The notes: generated by a model from the letters alone, not told the origin. Positions 53,280 to 62,298 are shown, counted from the first letter of the stretch. The stretch is DNA of 64,000 bases from Mycobacterium paraterrae (GCF_022430545.2 NZ_CP092488.2:2728001-2792000); one strand, 5' to 3'. Translations and numbers: made by a program.

Positions 53280-53672
53280 ATGCCGCAGGAGGAAAACCTC
53301 GCTGCAGTGGTGACAACCGCTGCCTCGGACATCGGCAGCTTCATCAAAGCGCAGCGTGAAGCCGCCCAGGTATCAGTGCGACAGCTGGCCGAAAAAGCCG
53401 GCGTGAGCAATCCGTATCTCAGCCAGATCGAGCGTGGATTGCGCAAACCTTCGGCCGGCGTGCTCAACCAACTCGCCAAAGCGCTGCGTGTCTCCGCCGA
53501 GGTGCTCTACGTCCAGGCCGGAATGCTCGAACCCGGTCCGAGGAGCGAAGTACGCGACGCCATCGTTGCCGACGCGACAATCACCGAAGGGCAGAAGCAG
53601 GTCCTGCTGGACATCTACACGTCCTTCGTGCAGCAAAACGACGCTGCGCGGGAGGAGACCACCTCTGCCTAA
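53280..53672 (+). CDS. XRE-family transcriptional regulator (Rv0474-like)
   Basis: A 130-residue regulator. The helix-turn-helix is at about residues 25-78 (QVSVRQLAEKAGVSNPYLSQ, then IERGLRKPS). ATG 53280 has GGAGGA seven bases upstream; ATG 53256 (138 residues) is an alternative. The C-terminal 50 residues have no recognised domain. Rv0474 of M. tuberculosis has been described as a copper-responsive regulator affecting rpoB, which I recall but cannot verify. Its promoter carries duplicated operator-like sequences. hbhA follows 56 bp later. Confidence 0.9.
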   Translation: MPQEENLAAVVTTAASDIGSFIKAQREAAQVSVRQLAEKAGVSNPYLSQIERGLRKPSAGVLNQLAKALRVSAEVLYVQAGMLEPGPRSEVRDAIVADATITEGQKQVLLDIYTSFVQQNDAAREETTSA

Positions 53673-53728
53673 ACCCGGACACCAACGGAAACCATTGACG
53701 CACAAGAAGAATGACGAAAGGAGCCACC

Positions 53729-54349
53729 ATGGCTGACAACAACCCGTCGATCGACGACCTGAAGGCCCCGCTGCTTGCCGCGCTCGGCGCCGCCGACTTG
53801 GCCCTGGCCACTGTCAACGACCTGCTTGCCGAGCTGCGCGAGCGGGCCGAGGAGACCCGCACCGACACCCGCAGCCGGGTCGAGGAGAGCCGCGCACGCC
53901 TGACCAAGCTGCAGGAGGAACTGCCCGAGCAGCTGCGCGACCTGCGCGACCGCTTCACCGCTGAGGAGCTGCGCAGCGCCGCCGAGGGCTACGTCGAGGC
54001 CGCGACCTCGCGCTACAACGAGCTGGTCGAACGCGGCGAGGCCGCCCTGGAGCGCCTGCGCAGCCAGTCCGGTCTGGACGAAGCCTCGGCGAACGCCCAG
54101 GGCTACGTCGACCAGGCTGTCGAGTTGACTCAGGAGGCGCTGGGCACCGTCGCGTCGCAGACCCGCGCGGTCGGCGAGCGTGCCGCCAAGCTGGTCGGCA
54201 TCGAGCTGCCCAAGAAGGCCGACGAAGCCGCCAAGAAGGCCCAGAAGGCGGTCGCGAAGAAGGCGCCCGCCAAGGCACCGGCCAAGAAGGTGCCTGCCAA
54301 GAAGGCTCCGGCCAAGAAGGCTCCCGCCAAGAAGGTCACCCAGAAGTAA
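53729..54349 (+). CDS. hbhA: heparin-binding haemagglutinin HbhA
   Basis: A 206-residue surface adhesin (M. tuberculosis HbhA, Rv0475, is 199). Residues 1-20 are hydrophobic, residues 25-150 form a long coiled coil (LLAELRERAEETRTDTRSRV), and from about residue 170 the tail is made of Lys-Ala-Pro repeats (KKAPAKKVPAKKAPAKKAPA) ending KKVTQK. The tail is methylated and binds heparan sulphate in pathogens; environmental species keep it. A perfect hairpin follows the stop. Confidence 0.96.
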   Translation: MADNNPSIDDLKAPLLAALGAADLALATVNDLLAELRERAEETRTDTRSRVEESRARLTKLQEELPEQLRDLRDRFTAEELRSAAEGYVEAATSRYNELVERGEAALERLRSQSGLDEASANAQGYVDQAVELTQEALGTVASQTRAVGERAAKLVGIELPKKADEAAKKAQKAVAKKAPAKAPAKKVPAKKAPAKKAPAKKVTQK

Positions 54350-54363
54350 TTTCGCTTCACCAC

Positions 54364-54401
54364 TCGACTCCGAGTCGCCCGCCTGGGTGGCTCGGAGTCG
54401 A
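54364..54401. terminator. hairpin after hbhA
   Basis: TCGACTCCGAG, 16-base loop, CTCGGAGTCGA: an 11-bp perfect stem 14 bp past the hbhA stop and followed by CGTTTCC. It has no long U-tract. Confidence 0.65.
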
Positions 54402-54433
54402 CGTTTCCGGCGACACCCGCTTACGCTTAGTGG

Positions 54434-54706
54434 GTGGACTTGGTGAATATCGTCGTCTTCTACCTACAGATCGGCGTCATGCTGATGACGCTCTACGCGT
54501 TCGTGCACGCGGCGATGCAGCGACCCGACGCCTACACGGCCGCCGACAAGCTCACCAAGCCGGTATGGCTGCTGATTTTGGGTCTGGCCATCCCGCTCGC
54601 CTGGATCCTCAACGTTATGGGAGCGGTGGCCGCCGCCTGTGCCGCCGGTGTCTACTGGGTCGACGTGCGGCCCAAACTTCTTGAGATTCAAGGCAAGTCG
54701 CGATAG
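54434..54706 (+). CDS. DUF2516 membrane protein (Rv0476-like)
   Basis: A 90-residue protein with two or three hydrophobic segments (VFYLQIGVMLMTLYAFVHAA, WLLILGLAIPLAWILN and VAAACAAGVYWVDVRPKL). It matches Rv0476 (87). Function unknown. It is probably cotranscribed with the DUF2599 gene and deoC, only 4 bp and 0 bp apart. Confidence 0.87.
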   Translation: MDLVNIVVFYLQIGVMLMTLYAFVHAAMQRPDAYTAADKLTKPVWLLILGLAIPLAWILNVMGAVAAACAAGVYWVDVRPKLLEIQGKSR

Positions 54707-54710
54707 CGGT

Positions 54711-55145
54711 ATGCGAGCCTGCATCTTCGCGATGACGCTGATCGGCCCGCTGTGCGCGGCCCCGCCGGTGTCCGCGGCGCCGGATCCCGTGAGCGCGCAG
54801 GTCGATAGACCGCCGTTCGTCGACCACATCTCCTGGGTGCAGTGGCGCAGCGGAAGCCAGCTGTCCAGCCTGCGCGTGTACCCGACGGCGAGCGGGCGTG
54901 CGGCCGCCAAACAGCTCGGATCATCGAGCCCGGAGGCCGGCGAGGCCTGGGCCGAAGTGGTGGCGTTGGCGCCGCAGGCCGATACCGCCGGGATGCGCGA
55001 CCAGTTCCGCTGCCACTGGGATTTCGCCGAGAACGTCCAGCCCGGCAAGACGAGTTGGAACCTCGAGCCCTGGCGACCGGTCGTCGACGACGCGACGATG
55101 GTCACTACCGGTTGCAATCCCGGTGGTCCGCAGGAGCCGTTCTGA
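54711..55145 (+). CDS. secreted DUF2599 protein (Rv0477-like)
   Basis: A 144-residue exported protein. The signal peptide MRACIFAMTLIGPLCAAPPV is cut near ...VSAAPDP. The mature domain has the DUF2599 block WVQWRSGSQLSSLRVYPTAS, and paired Cys in RCHWDF and TTGCNPG. It starts 4 bp after the DUF2516 stop and its stop overlaps the deoC start (TGATG). Rv0477 is of similar size (148). Role unknown. Confidence 0.88.
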   Translation: MRACIFAMTLIGPLCAAPPVSAAPDPVSAQVDRPPFVDHISWVQWRSGSQLSSLRVYPTASGRAAAKQLGSSSPEAGEAWAEVVALAPQADTAGMRDQFRCHWDFAENVQPGKTSWNLEPWRPVVDDATMVTTGCNPGGPQEPF

Positions 55146-55810
55146 TGGCGTGGAGCCGCGAGCAAGTCGCAGCGCTCGTCGACCACACTCTGCTCAAGCC
55201 CGAGGCGACAGCCGCTGATGTCGTCGCGGTGGCGGAAGAGGCTGCCGCACTGGGCGCTTACGCCGTCTGCGTCTCGCCGTCGATGGTGCCGAACGCGATC
55301 GCGGGTGGTCTTCCGGTCGCCGCAGTGGTCGGCTTTCCGTCTGGCAAGCACATGCCCGAGATCAAAGCTGGGGAGGCGACGCTGGCGGTGACATTCGGCG
55401 CCGCCGAAATCGACATGGTGATCGACCTCGGCGCGGCCGTCGCCGGAGACATCGACGCCGTGCGTTCGGAGATCGCCGCGGTGCGCGCCGCGATCCCGAC
55501 CGCGGTGCTCAAGGTCATCGTCGAGTCGGCGGCACTGTTGGCCCTCACTGATGACAAGACCCTCGTCGAGGTCTGCCGCGCCGCGGAGGACGCGGGCGCC
55601 GACTTCGTCAAGACCTCAACGGGTTTCCATCCCGCCGGTGGAGCGTCGGTGGAGGCCGTCACGCTGATGGCCGACGCTGTCGGTGGGCGCTTAGGGGTCA
55701 AGGCCAGCGGCGGCATCCGCAGCGCGGAGGCGGCAGTGGCGATGCTCGACGCCGGGGCTACCCGCCTCGGGCTGTCCGGCACCCGCGCCGTGCTCGACGC
55801 GCTCGACTAG
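55145..55810 (+). CDS. deoC: deoxyribose-phosphate aldolase
   Basis: A 221-residue TIM-barrel class I aldolase that splits 2-deoxyribose-5-phosphate to acetaldehyde and glyceraldehyde-3-phosphate. The Schiff-base Lys is in FVKTSTGFHPAGG, the second Lys in LGVKASGGIR, and the Asp in AAEIDMVIDLGA. M. tuberculosis DeoC (Rv0478c is annotated Rv0478) has 224 residues. The ATG shares a base with the stop of the preceding gene. Confidence 0.95.
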   Translation: MAWSREQVAALVDHTLLKPEATAADVVAVAEEAAALGAYAVCVSPSMVPNAIAGGLPVAAVVGFPSGKHMPEIKAGEATLAVTFGAAEIDMVIDLGAAVAGDIDAVRSEIAAVRAAIPTAVLKVIVESAALLALTDDKTLVEVCRAAEDAGADFVKTSTGFHPAGGASVEAVTLMADAVGGRLGVKASGGIRSAEAAVAMLDAGATRLGLSGTRAVLDALD

Positions 55811-55864
55811 ATTGCCGGGGTCCGTCTCGTCGCAGCTACGCGCTCTGCATCGTCGCCGGGCGGG

Positions 55865-57022
55865 CTAGAGGTCGGCCAGGCAGGGGTCCTGGCTACCACC
55901 GGACGGGATCGTCGCGTTGCTACTGGAGAAGGCCGCCTCGACCCCGCTGTCGGTGACCTTGATGCTGTCGGCGTGCAGACCTAGCGGATAGTTCCTGGTG
56001 GCCTTGGCCATCAGGTCGTCGATGTATTTCTGCGCGGTATCCGTCGAGATGGTCTTGCCGAACGCGGACACACTCACCACCTGCAGCGACAGGCCGTTGT
56101 TGACGATCTGCGGCTTGAGCGTGGCGCTGTTGAGCATGCCTTTGAGGTTGATTGTCCCGTCGGCGGTGTTGGTGGTCACCCCACTCGTGACGAAGGCCCC
56201 CAGCACCGGCACAGCGTTTTGAATCGACTGTTTGATGCCGTCGTTCGACCAGTCGACCGTGCCGTTGATCGATCCGATGGTGCCTTGGGAGTTGGCGGTG
56301 TTGTTCAACTTGATGTCGCGGACGTCGAATTTGACCGTCATGCCCTTGGCGCTGCGAACCTGGTTGCCGGCCGTCTGCACGGAGATGTCGCTGTAGTCCT
56401 TGGTGAGGTATTGCCACAGCACCGGCGGGGCCGGGGAGAACGACACCTTGGCGCTGTCCTGGACCTCGCACTGCACCGCGTTGGCGACCTTGGTGCTGGC
56501 GACATGACGCGCGTACAACTCGCCGCCGATCGCAGTCGCGACCACCACCAGCGCGGCGATCAACAGGATCAACAGCAGTGACGTGCGGTTGGCGAACACG
56601 CGGCGTCCACCCTCGCGCTTCGGTTCGCCGATCGACGGGGGAGGGGTCGGTATCGAGATCCGGGTTGTGAGGTTCTCATGTGCCGGTGGCGGCGGCCCGG
56701 GTTGCTGCGCCCGCGCGTTGGGCGGCAGACCCGGCTGTACCGGCGGTGGGCCGGGCTGGTGTGGCGGCTCGACTTGATGCGGCGGACGATTCGTCGGCGG
56801 AGCCGGCTGCTGAGGCGGGCGGCCCGGTGGCCGTCCCGGTTGCTGCGGTCGCGGCAGGTCGCGCGCGGAAGGCTGCTGGGCGCGGCCCGGCTGCGGGATG
56901 TTGCGGGTCGGCGACTCCGACGGTGGCGGCGGTACGCGGCGCGGCGGGAAGCCGCGGTTGGGCGGCCCCGACGGACGGCCGCGCTGCGGGTCGTTGCTCG
57001 GGGGGACCGGTGGATTAGACAT
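55865..57022 (-). CDS. DUF2993 (LmeA-like) proline-rich membrane protein (Rv0479c-like)
   Basis: A 385-residue protein. Residues 1-145 are rich in Pro, Gln and Arg with repeated PPQQP/PPHQP patterns; one membrane helix (SLLLILLIAALVVVATAIGG) is at about 167; the outer DUF2993 domain follows, ending GGSQDPCLADL. DUF2993 proteins such as LmeA bind phospholipids and support mannan lipid maturation. The start at 57022 overlaps the preceding gene by 8 bp. It shares about the same domain and the same DPC end with its neighbour at 57015, so it is a tandem duplicate. Confidence 0.87.
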   Translation of the reverse strand: MSNPPVPPSNDPQRGRPSGPPNRGFPPRRVPPPPSESPTRNIPQPGRAQQPSARDLPRPQQPGRPPGRPPQQPAPPTNRPPHQVEPPHQPGPPPVQPGLPPNARAQQPGPPPPAHENLTTRISIPTPPPSIGEPKREGGRRVFANRTSLLLILLIAALVVVATAIGGELYARHVASTKVANAVQCEVQDSAKVSFSPAPPVLWQYLTKDYSDISVQTAGNQVRSAKGMTVKFDVRDIKLNNTANSQGTIGSINGTVDWSNDGIKQSIQNAVPVLGAFVTSGVTTNTADGTINLKGMLNSATLKPQIVNNGLSLQVVSVSAFGKTISTDTAQKYIDDLMAKATRNYPLGLHADSIKVTDSGVEAAFSSSNATIPSGGSQDPCLADL

Positions 57023-57971
57023 GGGCGAAACAGGGGTCGCTGCCGCCGGCGGGGATCGAGGCGTTGTGGGTGGAAAAGTGTGCCACCACACCATCGTTGG
57101 TGACCTGCACGCTGTCGGCCTTGATACCCAACGGGTACTGCTTGAGTAGCGCCGCGGTGAAGGTGTTCAGCGCCGTCTGCGCGGTCTCGTGCGGGACGAG
57201 GACGCCGAGCGCGTTCACCCTCGACACCTGCAGTGCGAGCTGACCGTCGGTGACCTGCGGCTTGACGGTGACGCCACCGAGGCCCATCGCACCGGTGAGC
57301 TCAATGGTGCCGGCGCTGGGATCGGTGGAAACGCTGTTTACCAGGCCGCCAATGAACGGCAGCGAGTTCTGGATCGTCTCCTGGATGCCCTCCGACGTCC
57401 AGGTGATGTTGGCGTCGAGCTTGCCGATGGTGCCCTTGGAGTCGGCATTGCCGTGCAAGTCGACATCGTCGATTTCGATGTCGGCCTTCATCCCCTTGGC
57501 ATCGCGGATGTTGTGTCCGGCGGTGTGGATGGTGATGTCCTTGTAGTGACCCATCACGTGTTGCAAGAGAAACGGGCTTGGCCCAAAGGAGGCGGTGGCG
57601 CCGTCCTGGATGACGCACTGGGTGGCCGAGGCGACGACGCTGTCGGCCCGGTGTCGGGCATACAACTCCCCGCCGACCAGGCCGGCGATGGCCAGGGCTG
57701 CGACGATCACCAGCACCAGCACGATCGACACCGGATCGCCGCCGACCCGGAAGCGACGCTTGGCCGTGCCGGGCTCGGCGGGGTCCTGCGGCGACTGGTC
57801 GAACGTCGTGGTCGCCGGGTACTCCTGCACCGGCGGCGAGTACGACGGCGTGGTCGGCGGCTGATAGGAGTATTCGGCCTGCGGTCCCGGATGGGTGGGC
57901 GAATTCTGTTCCCCCGGACGCGACCATGGCGAGGACGGGTCCTGGTGTGGGGGCCCCTGCGGATTCGTCAC
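57015..57971 (-). CDS. DUF2993 (LmeA-like) membrane protein, tandem paralogue
   Basis: A 318-residue protein with a 70-residue Pro/Ser/Gln-rich cytoplasmic head, one membrane helix (VSIVLVLVIVAALAIAGLVG) and a DUF2993 domain with HYKDITIHTAGHNIRDAKGM, EGIQETIQNSLP and the terminal GGSDPCFAHV. It starts at the overlap ATGA with the nitrilase stop and lies just before its paralogue, so three genes probably form one operon. Lipid binding is inferred from the family. Confidence 0.87.
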   Translation of the reverse strand: MTNPQGPPHQDPSSPWSRPGEQNSPTHPGPQAEYSYQPPTTPSYSPPVQEYPATTTFDQSPQDPAEPGTAKRRFRVGGDPVSIVLVLVIVAALAIAGLVGGELYARHRADSVVASATQCVIQDGATASFGPSPFLLQHVMGHYKDITIHTAGHNIRDAKGMKADIEIDDVDLHGNADSKGTIGKLDANITWTSEGIQETIQNSLPFIGGLVNSVSTDPSAGTIELTGAMGLGGVTVKPQVTDGQLALQVSRVNALGVLVPHETAQTALNTFTAALLKQYPLGIKADSVQVTNDGVVAHFSTHNASIPAGGSDPCFAHV

Positions 57972-58783
57972 CCGCGCGATTCTGCCTTATCACCATGAGC
58001 GACAGCTGTGGAGTTGCGCAGCACGGCGATCGTCTCGCGGGCCTTGGTGACCTGCTCGGGCTCCAGGTCGGCGATCAGCAGTTGTGGATCACCGTCGGCT
58101 GAGGCCACCACCTTGCCGAACGGCGACACCACCAGGCTGCCGCCCACACCGGTCGGCGCGCTGGAGGCCAGCGGCTCGCCCGGGTCCGCCTGCCCGGCCG
58201 CGGCGATGTAGCTGGTGGAGTCCAGCGCACGGGCCCGGGCCAGCAACGTCCACTGGTCGAGCTTGCCGGGTCCAGCCGCCCACGAGGCGCTGACCACGAT
58301 CAGCTGGGCGCCGCGGCCGGCCAGCGTGGTGAACAACTGGGGAAAGCGGAGGTCGTAGCACGTGGTCAGGCCCACGCCGACCCCGTCAACCGTGATGGTC
58401 ACCGGCTCGCTGCCGGGCGCGACCGTCGTCGACTCGGTGAACCCGAACGCGTCGTAGAGGTGGATCTTGTCGTAGTGGGCCTCGACGTCCGGCCCGGTGG
58501 CCAGCAGCGTGTTGTGCACCCGCCCGTCGTCGGCGGGGGTGAACATGCCGACGACTGCGGTGATGCGGGCGTCGGCGGCGATCCGGCGGACGCCGTCGGC
58601 CCACGGTCCGTCGACTGGTTCCGCGATCGGGGCCAGCGGGACCCCGAAGCGGCACATCGTCGCCTCCGGGAAGACCACCAGCGAGGCGCCGGCTTCGGCG
58701 GCCCGCGCGGCGTAGTCGCGCACGACCACGAGGTTGGCGGCCGGGTCGGTGCCACTGAGGATCTGCGCCACCGCGATTCGCAT
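57968..58783 (-). CDS. nitrilase-superfamily amidohydrolase (Rv0480c-like)
   Basis: A 271-residue carbon-nitrogen hydrolase with the triad Glu in VFPEATMC, Lys in YDKIHLYDAFG and Cys in LTTCYDLRFPQ. It is close to the deaminated-glutathione amidase/NIT-like group, so could clean up damaged metabolites, but substrate is unproven. The start MRIAVAQILSGTDP at 58783 fits the family; Rv0480c has about 280 residues. It is the first gene of the operon with the two DUF2993 genes. Confidence 0.92.
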   Translation of the reverse strand: MRIAVAQILSGTDPAANLVVVRDYAARAAEAGASLVVFPEATMCRFGVPLAPIAEPVDGPWADGVRRIAADARITAVVGMFTPADDGRVHNTLLATGPDVEAHYDKIHLYDAFGFTESTTVAPGSEPVTITVDGVGVGLTTCYDLRFPQLFTTLAGRGAQLIVVSASWAAGPGKLDQWTLLARARALDSTSYIAAAGQADPGEPLASSAPTGVGGSLVVSPFGKVVASADGDPQLLIADLEPEQVTKARETIAVLRNSTAVAHGDKAESRG

Positions 58784-58886
58784 GAATGCCAGCCTAAAGG
58801 TTGGCGAGCGTCGAGTTGCTGCGTGAAACCGCGGCCGATTTGCCCGACAGGTCGACGTTCGACGAGGCCGTGCTTGAATTCCCCCC

Positions 58887-59315
58887 ATGATCGAGTTCAC
58901 GCTGAGGAAGACGACGTCGGCACCGATCGAGAAGGTGTTCGACTCGCTCACCGACCATGCCGCCATCGCGGACGTGTCCATGGCACGTCGCAGCACACTG
59001 GATCGCGAGGGCGTCCCCGCACCCAACGGCGTCGGTGCCATCCGCCGGATCGAGGCGGTCGGACCGGCCATCGTCGAGGAGATCATCGAGTACGAGCGGC
59101 CGACCCGCTACGCGTACAAGATGCTCTCCGGCGCTCCGGTCCGCGACCACGTCGGAACGGTGACGCTGCGCCCCGCGGGGTCCGGCACGGAGGTCGAGTG
59201 GCACCTGCGGTCGACGCCTAAGATCCCTGGCTCGAATTGGCTACTGAAACCGTTGCTCAAGAGGGTGATCGGCGACTTGCTCGGTGGCGCCGTCAAGGCC
59301 GCTGAGCGGTCCTAG
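58887..59315 (+). CDS. SRPBCC (START/Bet v1-like) family protein
   Basis: A 142-residue single-domain protein: MIEFTLRKTTSAPIEKVFDS opens the SRPBCC fold, with VGAIRRIEAVGPAIVEEIIE and the C-terminal helix LLKRVIGDLLGGAVKAAE. These bind hydrophobic ligands; some are cyclases. ATG follows a -10-like TTGAAT by seven bases. Its stop overlaps the convergent DUF2505 gene, another protein of the same fold, by 4 bp. Function unknown. Confidence 0.83.
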   Translation: MIEFTLRKTTSAPIEKVFDSLTDHAAIADVSMARRSTLDREGVPAPNGVGAIRRIEAVGPAIVEEIIEYERPTRYAYKMLSGAPVRDHVGTVTLRPAGSGTEVEWHLRSTPKIPGSNWLLKPLLKRVIGDLLGGAVKAAERS

Positions 59316-59821
59316 GCGGTTCCACCGATCCACGTCGTGGTGAAGCGCTGCTCGCGGATCAGCAGCTCAACCAGCTGGCTACCGATGAAGTTCTCCAGCT
59401 TGCCGCCGACCAGCGGAATCTTCACCTCGACCGTGGCGCGGAACTTCAGCCTGGAGCCGCCCCCATCCAGCGGCTCGAGCACCGCGGTGCCAGTCAGCGA
59501 GGCCGGTGAGTCCAGGATCGAGCCGGTGACGGTCGCCGTCGCCGACCCGTCGACGAGCGGGTCCCACCGCTCTTCGCGGCGGATCCGCAAATCGCCGCGG
59601 TGGAACTGGTTGACAACGGCCGGCATCCGGTCGGCCCGCAGCACCTGGGTGGTCACCACGTCGATGGTTCCGTCGTCGGCGACGTCCATCGAATCCAGCG
59701 TCGAGTCGTCTGCACCGGAATCGTCCAGCCGGGTCAGCCAGTACTGCTCTTCGCTGAACGCCTGGAGTACCGCTTTGACGGATTCCGCATAGTCAGTGGA
59801 CATGTCGAAAGAACGCGGCAT
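59312..59821 (-). CDS. DUF2505 protein (Rv0481c-like)
   Basis: A 169-residue protein of the DUF2505 family, related to the SRPBCC/START fold. MPRSFDMSTDYAESVKAVLQ, VTTQVLRADRMPAVVNQFHR and KIPLVGGKLENFIGSQLVEL are characteristic. It matches Rv0481c (174). Its 5' end overlaps the region upstream of the murB start on the other strand, so the two divergent promoters must lie close together. Lipid binding is possible but unproven. Confidence 0.88.
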   Translation of the reverse strand: MPRSFDMSTDYAESVKAVLQAFSEEQYWLTRLDDSGADDSTLDSMDVADDGTIDVVTTQVLRADRMPAVVNQFHRGDLRIRREERWDPLVDGSATATVTGSILDSPASLTGTAVLEPLDGGGSRLKFRATVEVKIPLVGGKLENFIGSQLVELLIREQRFTTTWIGGTA

Positions 59822-59873
59822 AGCTGGTCAGGCTACCGTCAACAACCAGGTAACCGGGTTCGAAGGGGGCACC

Positions 59874-60932
59874 GTGGGAACGGATTTCGCCGGCGCGCGC
59901 GTCGACGAGAACGTGCCGCTGGCCCCGTTGACCACGCTGCGCGTCGGGCCGGTCGCCTCCCAGGTCGTCACGTGTACCAGCGCCGAGCAAGTGGTCGCGT
60001 CGCTGCGCCACTTCGACGAGCTGAACGCGGCTCCGTTGCTGGTATTGGCGGGCGGCTCGAACCTGGTCGTATGCGACACGCTGACCGACCTGACCGTAAT
60101 TCGATTGGCCAACAACGCAATTCGCATCGATGGCAGTACGCTGCGGGCCGAGGCGGGCGCGGTATGGGACGACGTGGTGGTCGCGGCGATCGACGCCGGG
60201 CTCGGCGGGCTGGAATGCCTGTCGGGAATCCCCGGGTCGGTGGGGGCCACCCCAGTGCAGAACGTCGGCGCCTACGGGGTCGAGGTGGCCGACACCATCA
60301 CCCGGGTCCGGCTGTTGGACCGCCGCCGCGGCGAGGTCCGCTGGGCGTCCGCGGTCGAACTCGGCTTCGGGTATCGCACCAGCGTGTTGAAGCACTCCGA
60401 CGCCGCCACGGTGCTGGAGGTGGAATTCTCCCTCGACCCGACCGGTCGCAGCGCGCCTCTGCGATACGGCGAGCTGATCAGCGCGCTGAACGCCACGGCC
60501 GGCGAGCGTGCCGACCCGGCGGCGGTGCGCGAGGCGGTACTCACCCTGCGGGCAGGCAAGGGCATGGTGCTCGACACCGCCGACCACGACACCTGGAGCG
60601 TCGGTTCGTTCTTTACCAATCCCGTTGTCACACAACAGTTCTACGAGGAGCTGGCGAACGGGACCGATCGTGCGGTGCCGCACTATCCGGCGCCCGACGG
60701 CGTCAAGCTGGCCGCGGGCTGGCTGGTCGAGCAGGCAGGCTTCGGTAAGGGCTACCCCGATGCCGGTGCACAGTGCCGGCTGTCCACCAAACACGCGCTG
60801 GCCCTGACCAACCGCGGCGGCGCCGGCAGCGACGATGTGCTCGCGCTGGCTCGCCGGGTGCGCGACGGTGTGCGTGATGTGTTTGGTGTCACATTGGTTC
60901 CCGAGCCGGTGCTGGTCGGCTGCTCCCTGTAG
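59874..60932 (+). CDS. murB: UDP-N-acetylenolpyruvoylglucosamine reductase
   Basis: A 352-residue flavoenzyme that completes UDP-MurNAc in peptidoglycan synthesis. Type I MurB features are present: LAGGSNLV (FAD), GLECLSGIPGSVGATPVQNV, the catalytic Ser in SVGSFFTNPV and Glu in PEPVLVG. GTG 59874 with GAAGGGGG upstream was chosen; the frame reads back to 59796, but that would overlap the divergent DUF2505 gene. M. tuberculosis MurB (Rv0482) is 369. Confidence 0.95.
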   Translation: MGTDFAGARVDENVPLAPLTTLRVGPVASQVVTCTSAEQVVASLRHFDELNAAPLLVLAGGSNLVVCDTLTDLTVIRLANNAIRIDGSTLRAEAGAVWDDVVVAAIDAGLGGLECLSGIPGSVGATPVQNVGAYGVEVADTITRVRLLDRRRGEVRWASAVELGFGYRTSVLKHSDAATVLEVEFSLDPTGRSAPLRYGELISALNATAGERADPAAVREAVLTLRAGKGMVLDTADHDTWSVGSFFTNPVVTQQFYEELANGTDRAVPHYPAPDGVKLAAGWLVEQAGFGKGYPDAGAQCRLSTKHALALTNRGGAGSDDVLALARRVRDGVRDVFGVTLVPEPVLVGCSL

Positions 60933-60966
60933 ATCACACGCGGCGGAACGGCGCCGTTTTCGCCGG

Positions 60967-60972
60967 TATCTT
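60967..60972 (+). promoter_or_regulatory. -10 box for leaderless lprQ transcript
   Basis: TATCTT ends six bases before GTG 60979, within 47 bp of the murB stop. Same hexamer and spacing as ahead of 36312. Confidence 0.42.
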
Positions 60973-60978
60973 GATGTC

Positions 60979-62298
60979 GTGACCACAGAGCGCGGCGACT
61001 CGCCGGTGACCCGGCGCCGGGCCCTTACCACCCTGGCAGTCAGCGTTTTTGCGCCCAGCGTGCTGGCCGCGTGCGGCGGACCGTCGGCCAAGGAGGCCGA
61101 AAAGGCCAAGCCTCCGGCGCAGGCCGCGCTGACGTTCCGCCCGGCCGACAAAGCCACCAAGGTGCTGCCGACCGCGCCGATCAGCGTCGAAGTGCGCGAC
61201 GGCTGGTTCCAGCACGTCGCGCTGACCAACGCGGACGGCAAGGTGGTCGCCGGCACCCTCAACCGCGACCGGACGATCTACACGATCACCGAGCCGCTGG
61301 GGTACGACGGCACGTACACCTGGACCGGGTCAGCGGTCGGCCACGACGGCAAGCCCGTCCCGGTCAAGGGCGAGATCTCCACGATCGCGCCCACCAAGGT
61401 GATCGACGGCGGATTCCAGCTCGCCGACGGCCAGACCGTCGGGGTCGCGACGCCTATCATCATCCAGTTCGATGCGCCGATCGCGGACAAGGCCGCCGTC
61501 GAGCGCGCCCTGAAGATCACCACCGAGCCGCCCGTCGAGGGCAGCTGGGCGTGGCTGCCCGACGAGGCGCAGGGCGCCCGGGTGCACTACCGCACTCGCG
61601 AGTACTACCCGGCCGGCACCAAGGTCAACGTCGAGGCCAAGCTCTACGGGCTGGCCTTCGGCGACGGCGCCTACGGCAAACAGGACATGAGCCTGAAGAT
61701 CGACATCGGTCGTCGTCAGGTGGTGAAGGCCGAAGTCTCCTCGCACCGCATCCAGGTGGTCCGCGACGAGGGCGTGATCATGGACTTTCCGTGCAGCTAC
61801 GGCGAAGCCGACAAGCCCCGCAACGTGACCCGCAACGGGATCCACGTGGTCAGCGAGAAGTACTCGGACTTCTACATGTCCAACCCGGCGGCCGGCTACA
61901 GCCACGTCCACGAGCGCTGGGCGGTGCGGATCTCCAACAACGGCGAGTTCATCCACGCCAACCCGTCGAGCGCCGGCGCGCAGGGCAACAGCAACGTCAC
62001 CAACGGCTGCATCAACCTCTCGACGTCCGACGCCGAGCAGTACTTTGCCAGCGCGATCTACGGCGATCCGGTCGAGGTCACCGGCAGCACCATCGAGTTG
62101 TCCTACGCCGACGGCGATATCTGGGACTGGGCTGTCGACTGGAACACCTGGGTCGGGATGTCGGCCCTACCGGCGCCCAGCGGCGCCAAGCCATCGCCGG
62201 TATCGGTTCCGCGCAGCGCCCCAGCCACTCCGCGCGACGCGCCGACGCTGTCCGGCACACCGACTACGACGACTAGTCCTGCGGGGCCCGGCGGCTGA
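60979..62298 (+). CDS. lprQ: L,D-transpeptidase lipoprotein LprQ (Ldt5-type)
   Basis: A 439-residue cell-wall cross-linking enzyme, orthologous to Rv0483 (451). GTG 60979 gives an Arg-rich, Tat-like start (VTRRRALTTLA) and a lipobox VLAAC (Cys32). Two immunoglobulin-like domains (about 50-250) precede the YkuD catalytic domain with HANPSS and the nucleophile Cys344 in TNGCINLS. A Pro/Thr-rich tail ends the protein. It makes 3-3 cross-links in peptidoglycan, next to murB. The 3' end overlaps the convergent SDR by 26 bp. Confidence 0.95.
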   Translation: MTTERGDSPVTRRRALTTLAVSVFAPSVLAACGGPSAKEAEKAKPPAQAALTFRPADKATKVLPTAPISVEVRDGWFQHVALTNADGKVVAGTLNRDRTIYTITEPLGYDGTYTWTGSAVGHDGKPVPVKGEISTIAPTKVIDGGFQLADGQTVGVATPIIIQFDAPIADKAAVERALKITTEPPVEGSWAWLPDEAQGARVHYRTREYYPAGTKVNVEAKLYGLAFGDGAYGKQDMSLKIDIGRRQVVKAEVSSHRIQVVRDEGVIMDFPCSYGEADKPRNVTRNGIHVVSEKYSDFYMSNPAAGYSHVHERWAVRISNNGEFIHANPSSAGAQGNSNVTNGCINLSTSDAEQYFASAIYGDPVEVTGSTIELSYADGDIWDWAVDWNTWVGMSALPAPSGAKPSPVSVPRSAPATPRDAPTLSGTPTTTTSPAGPGG

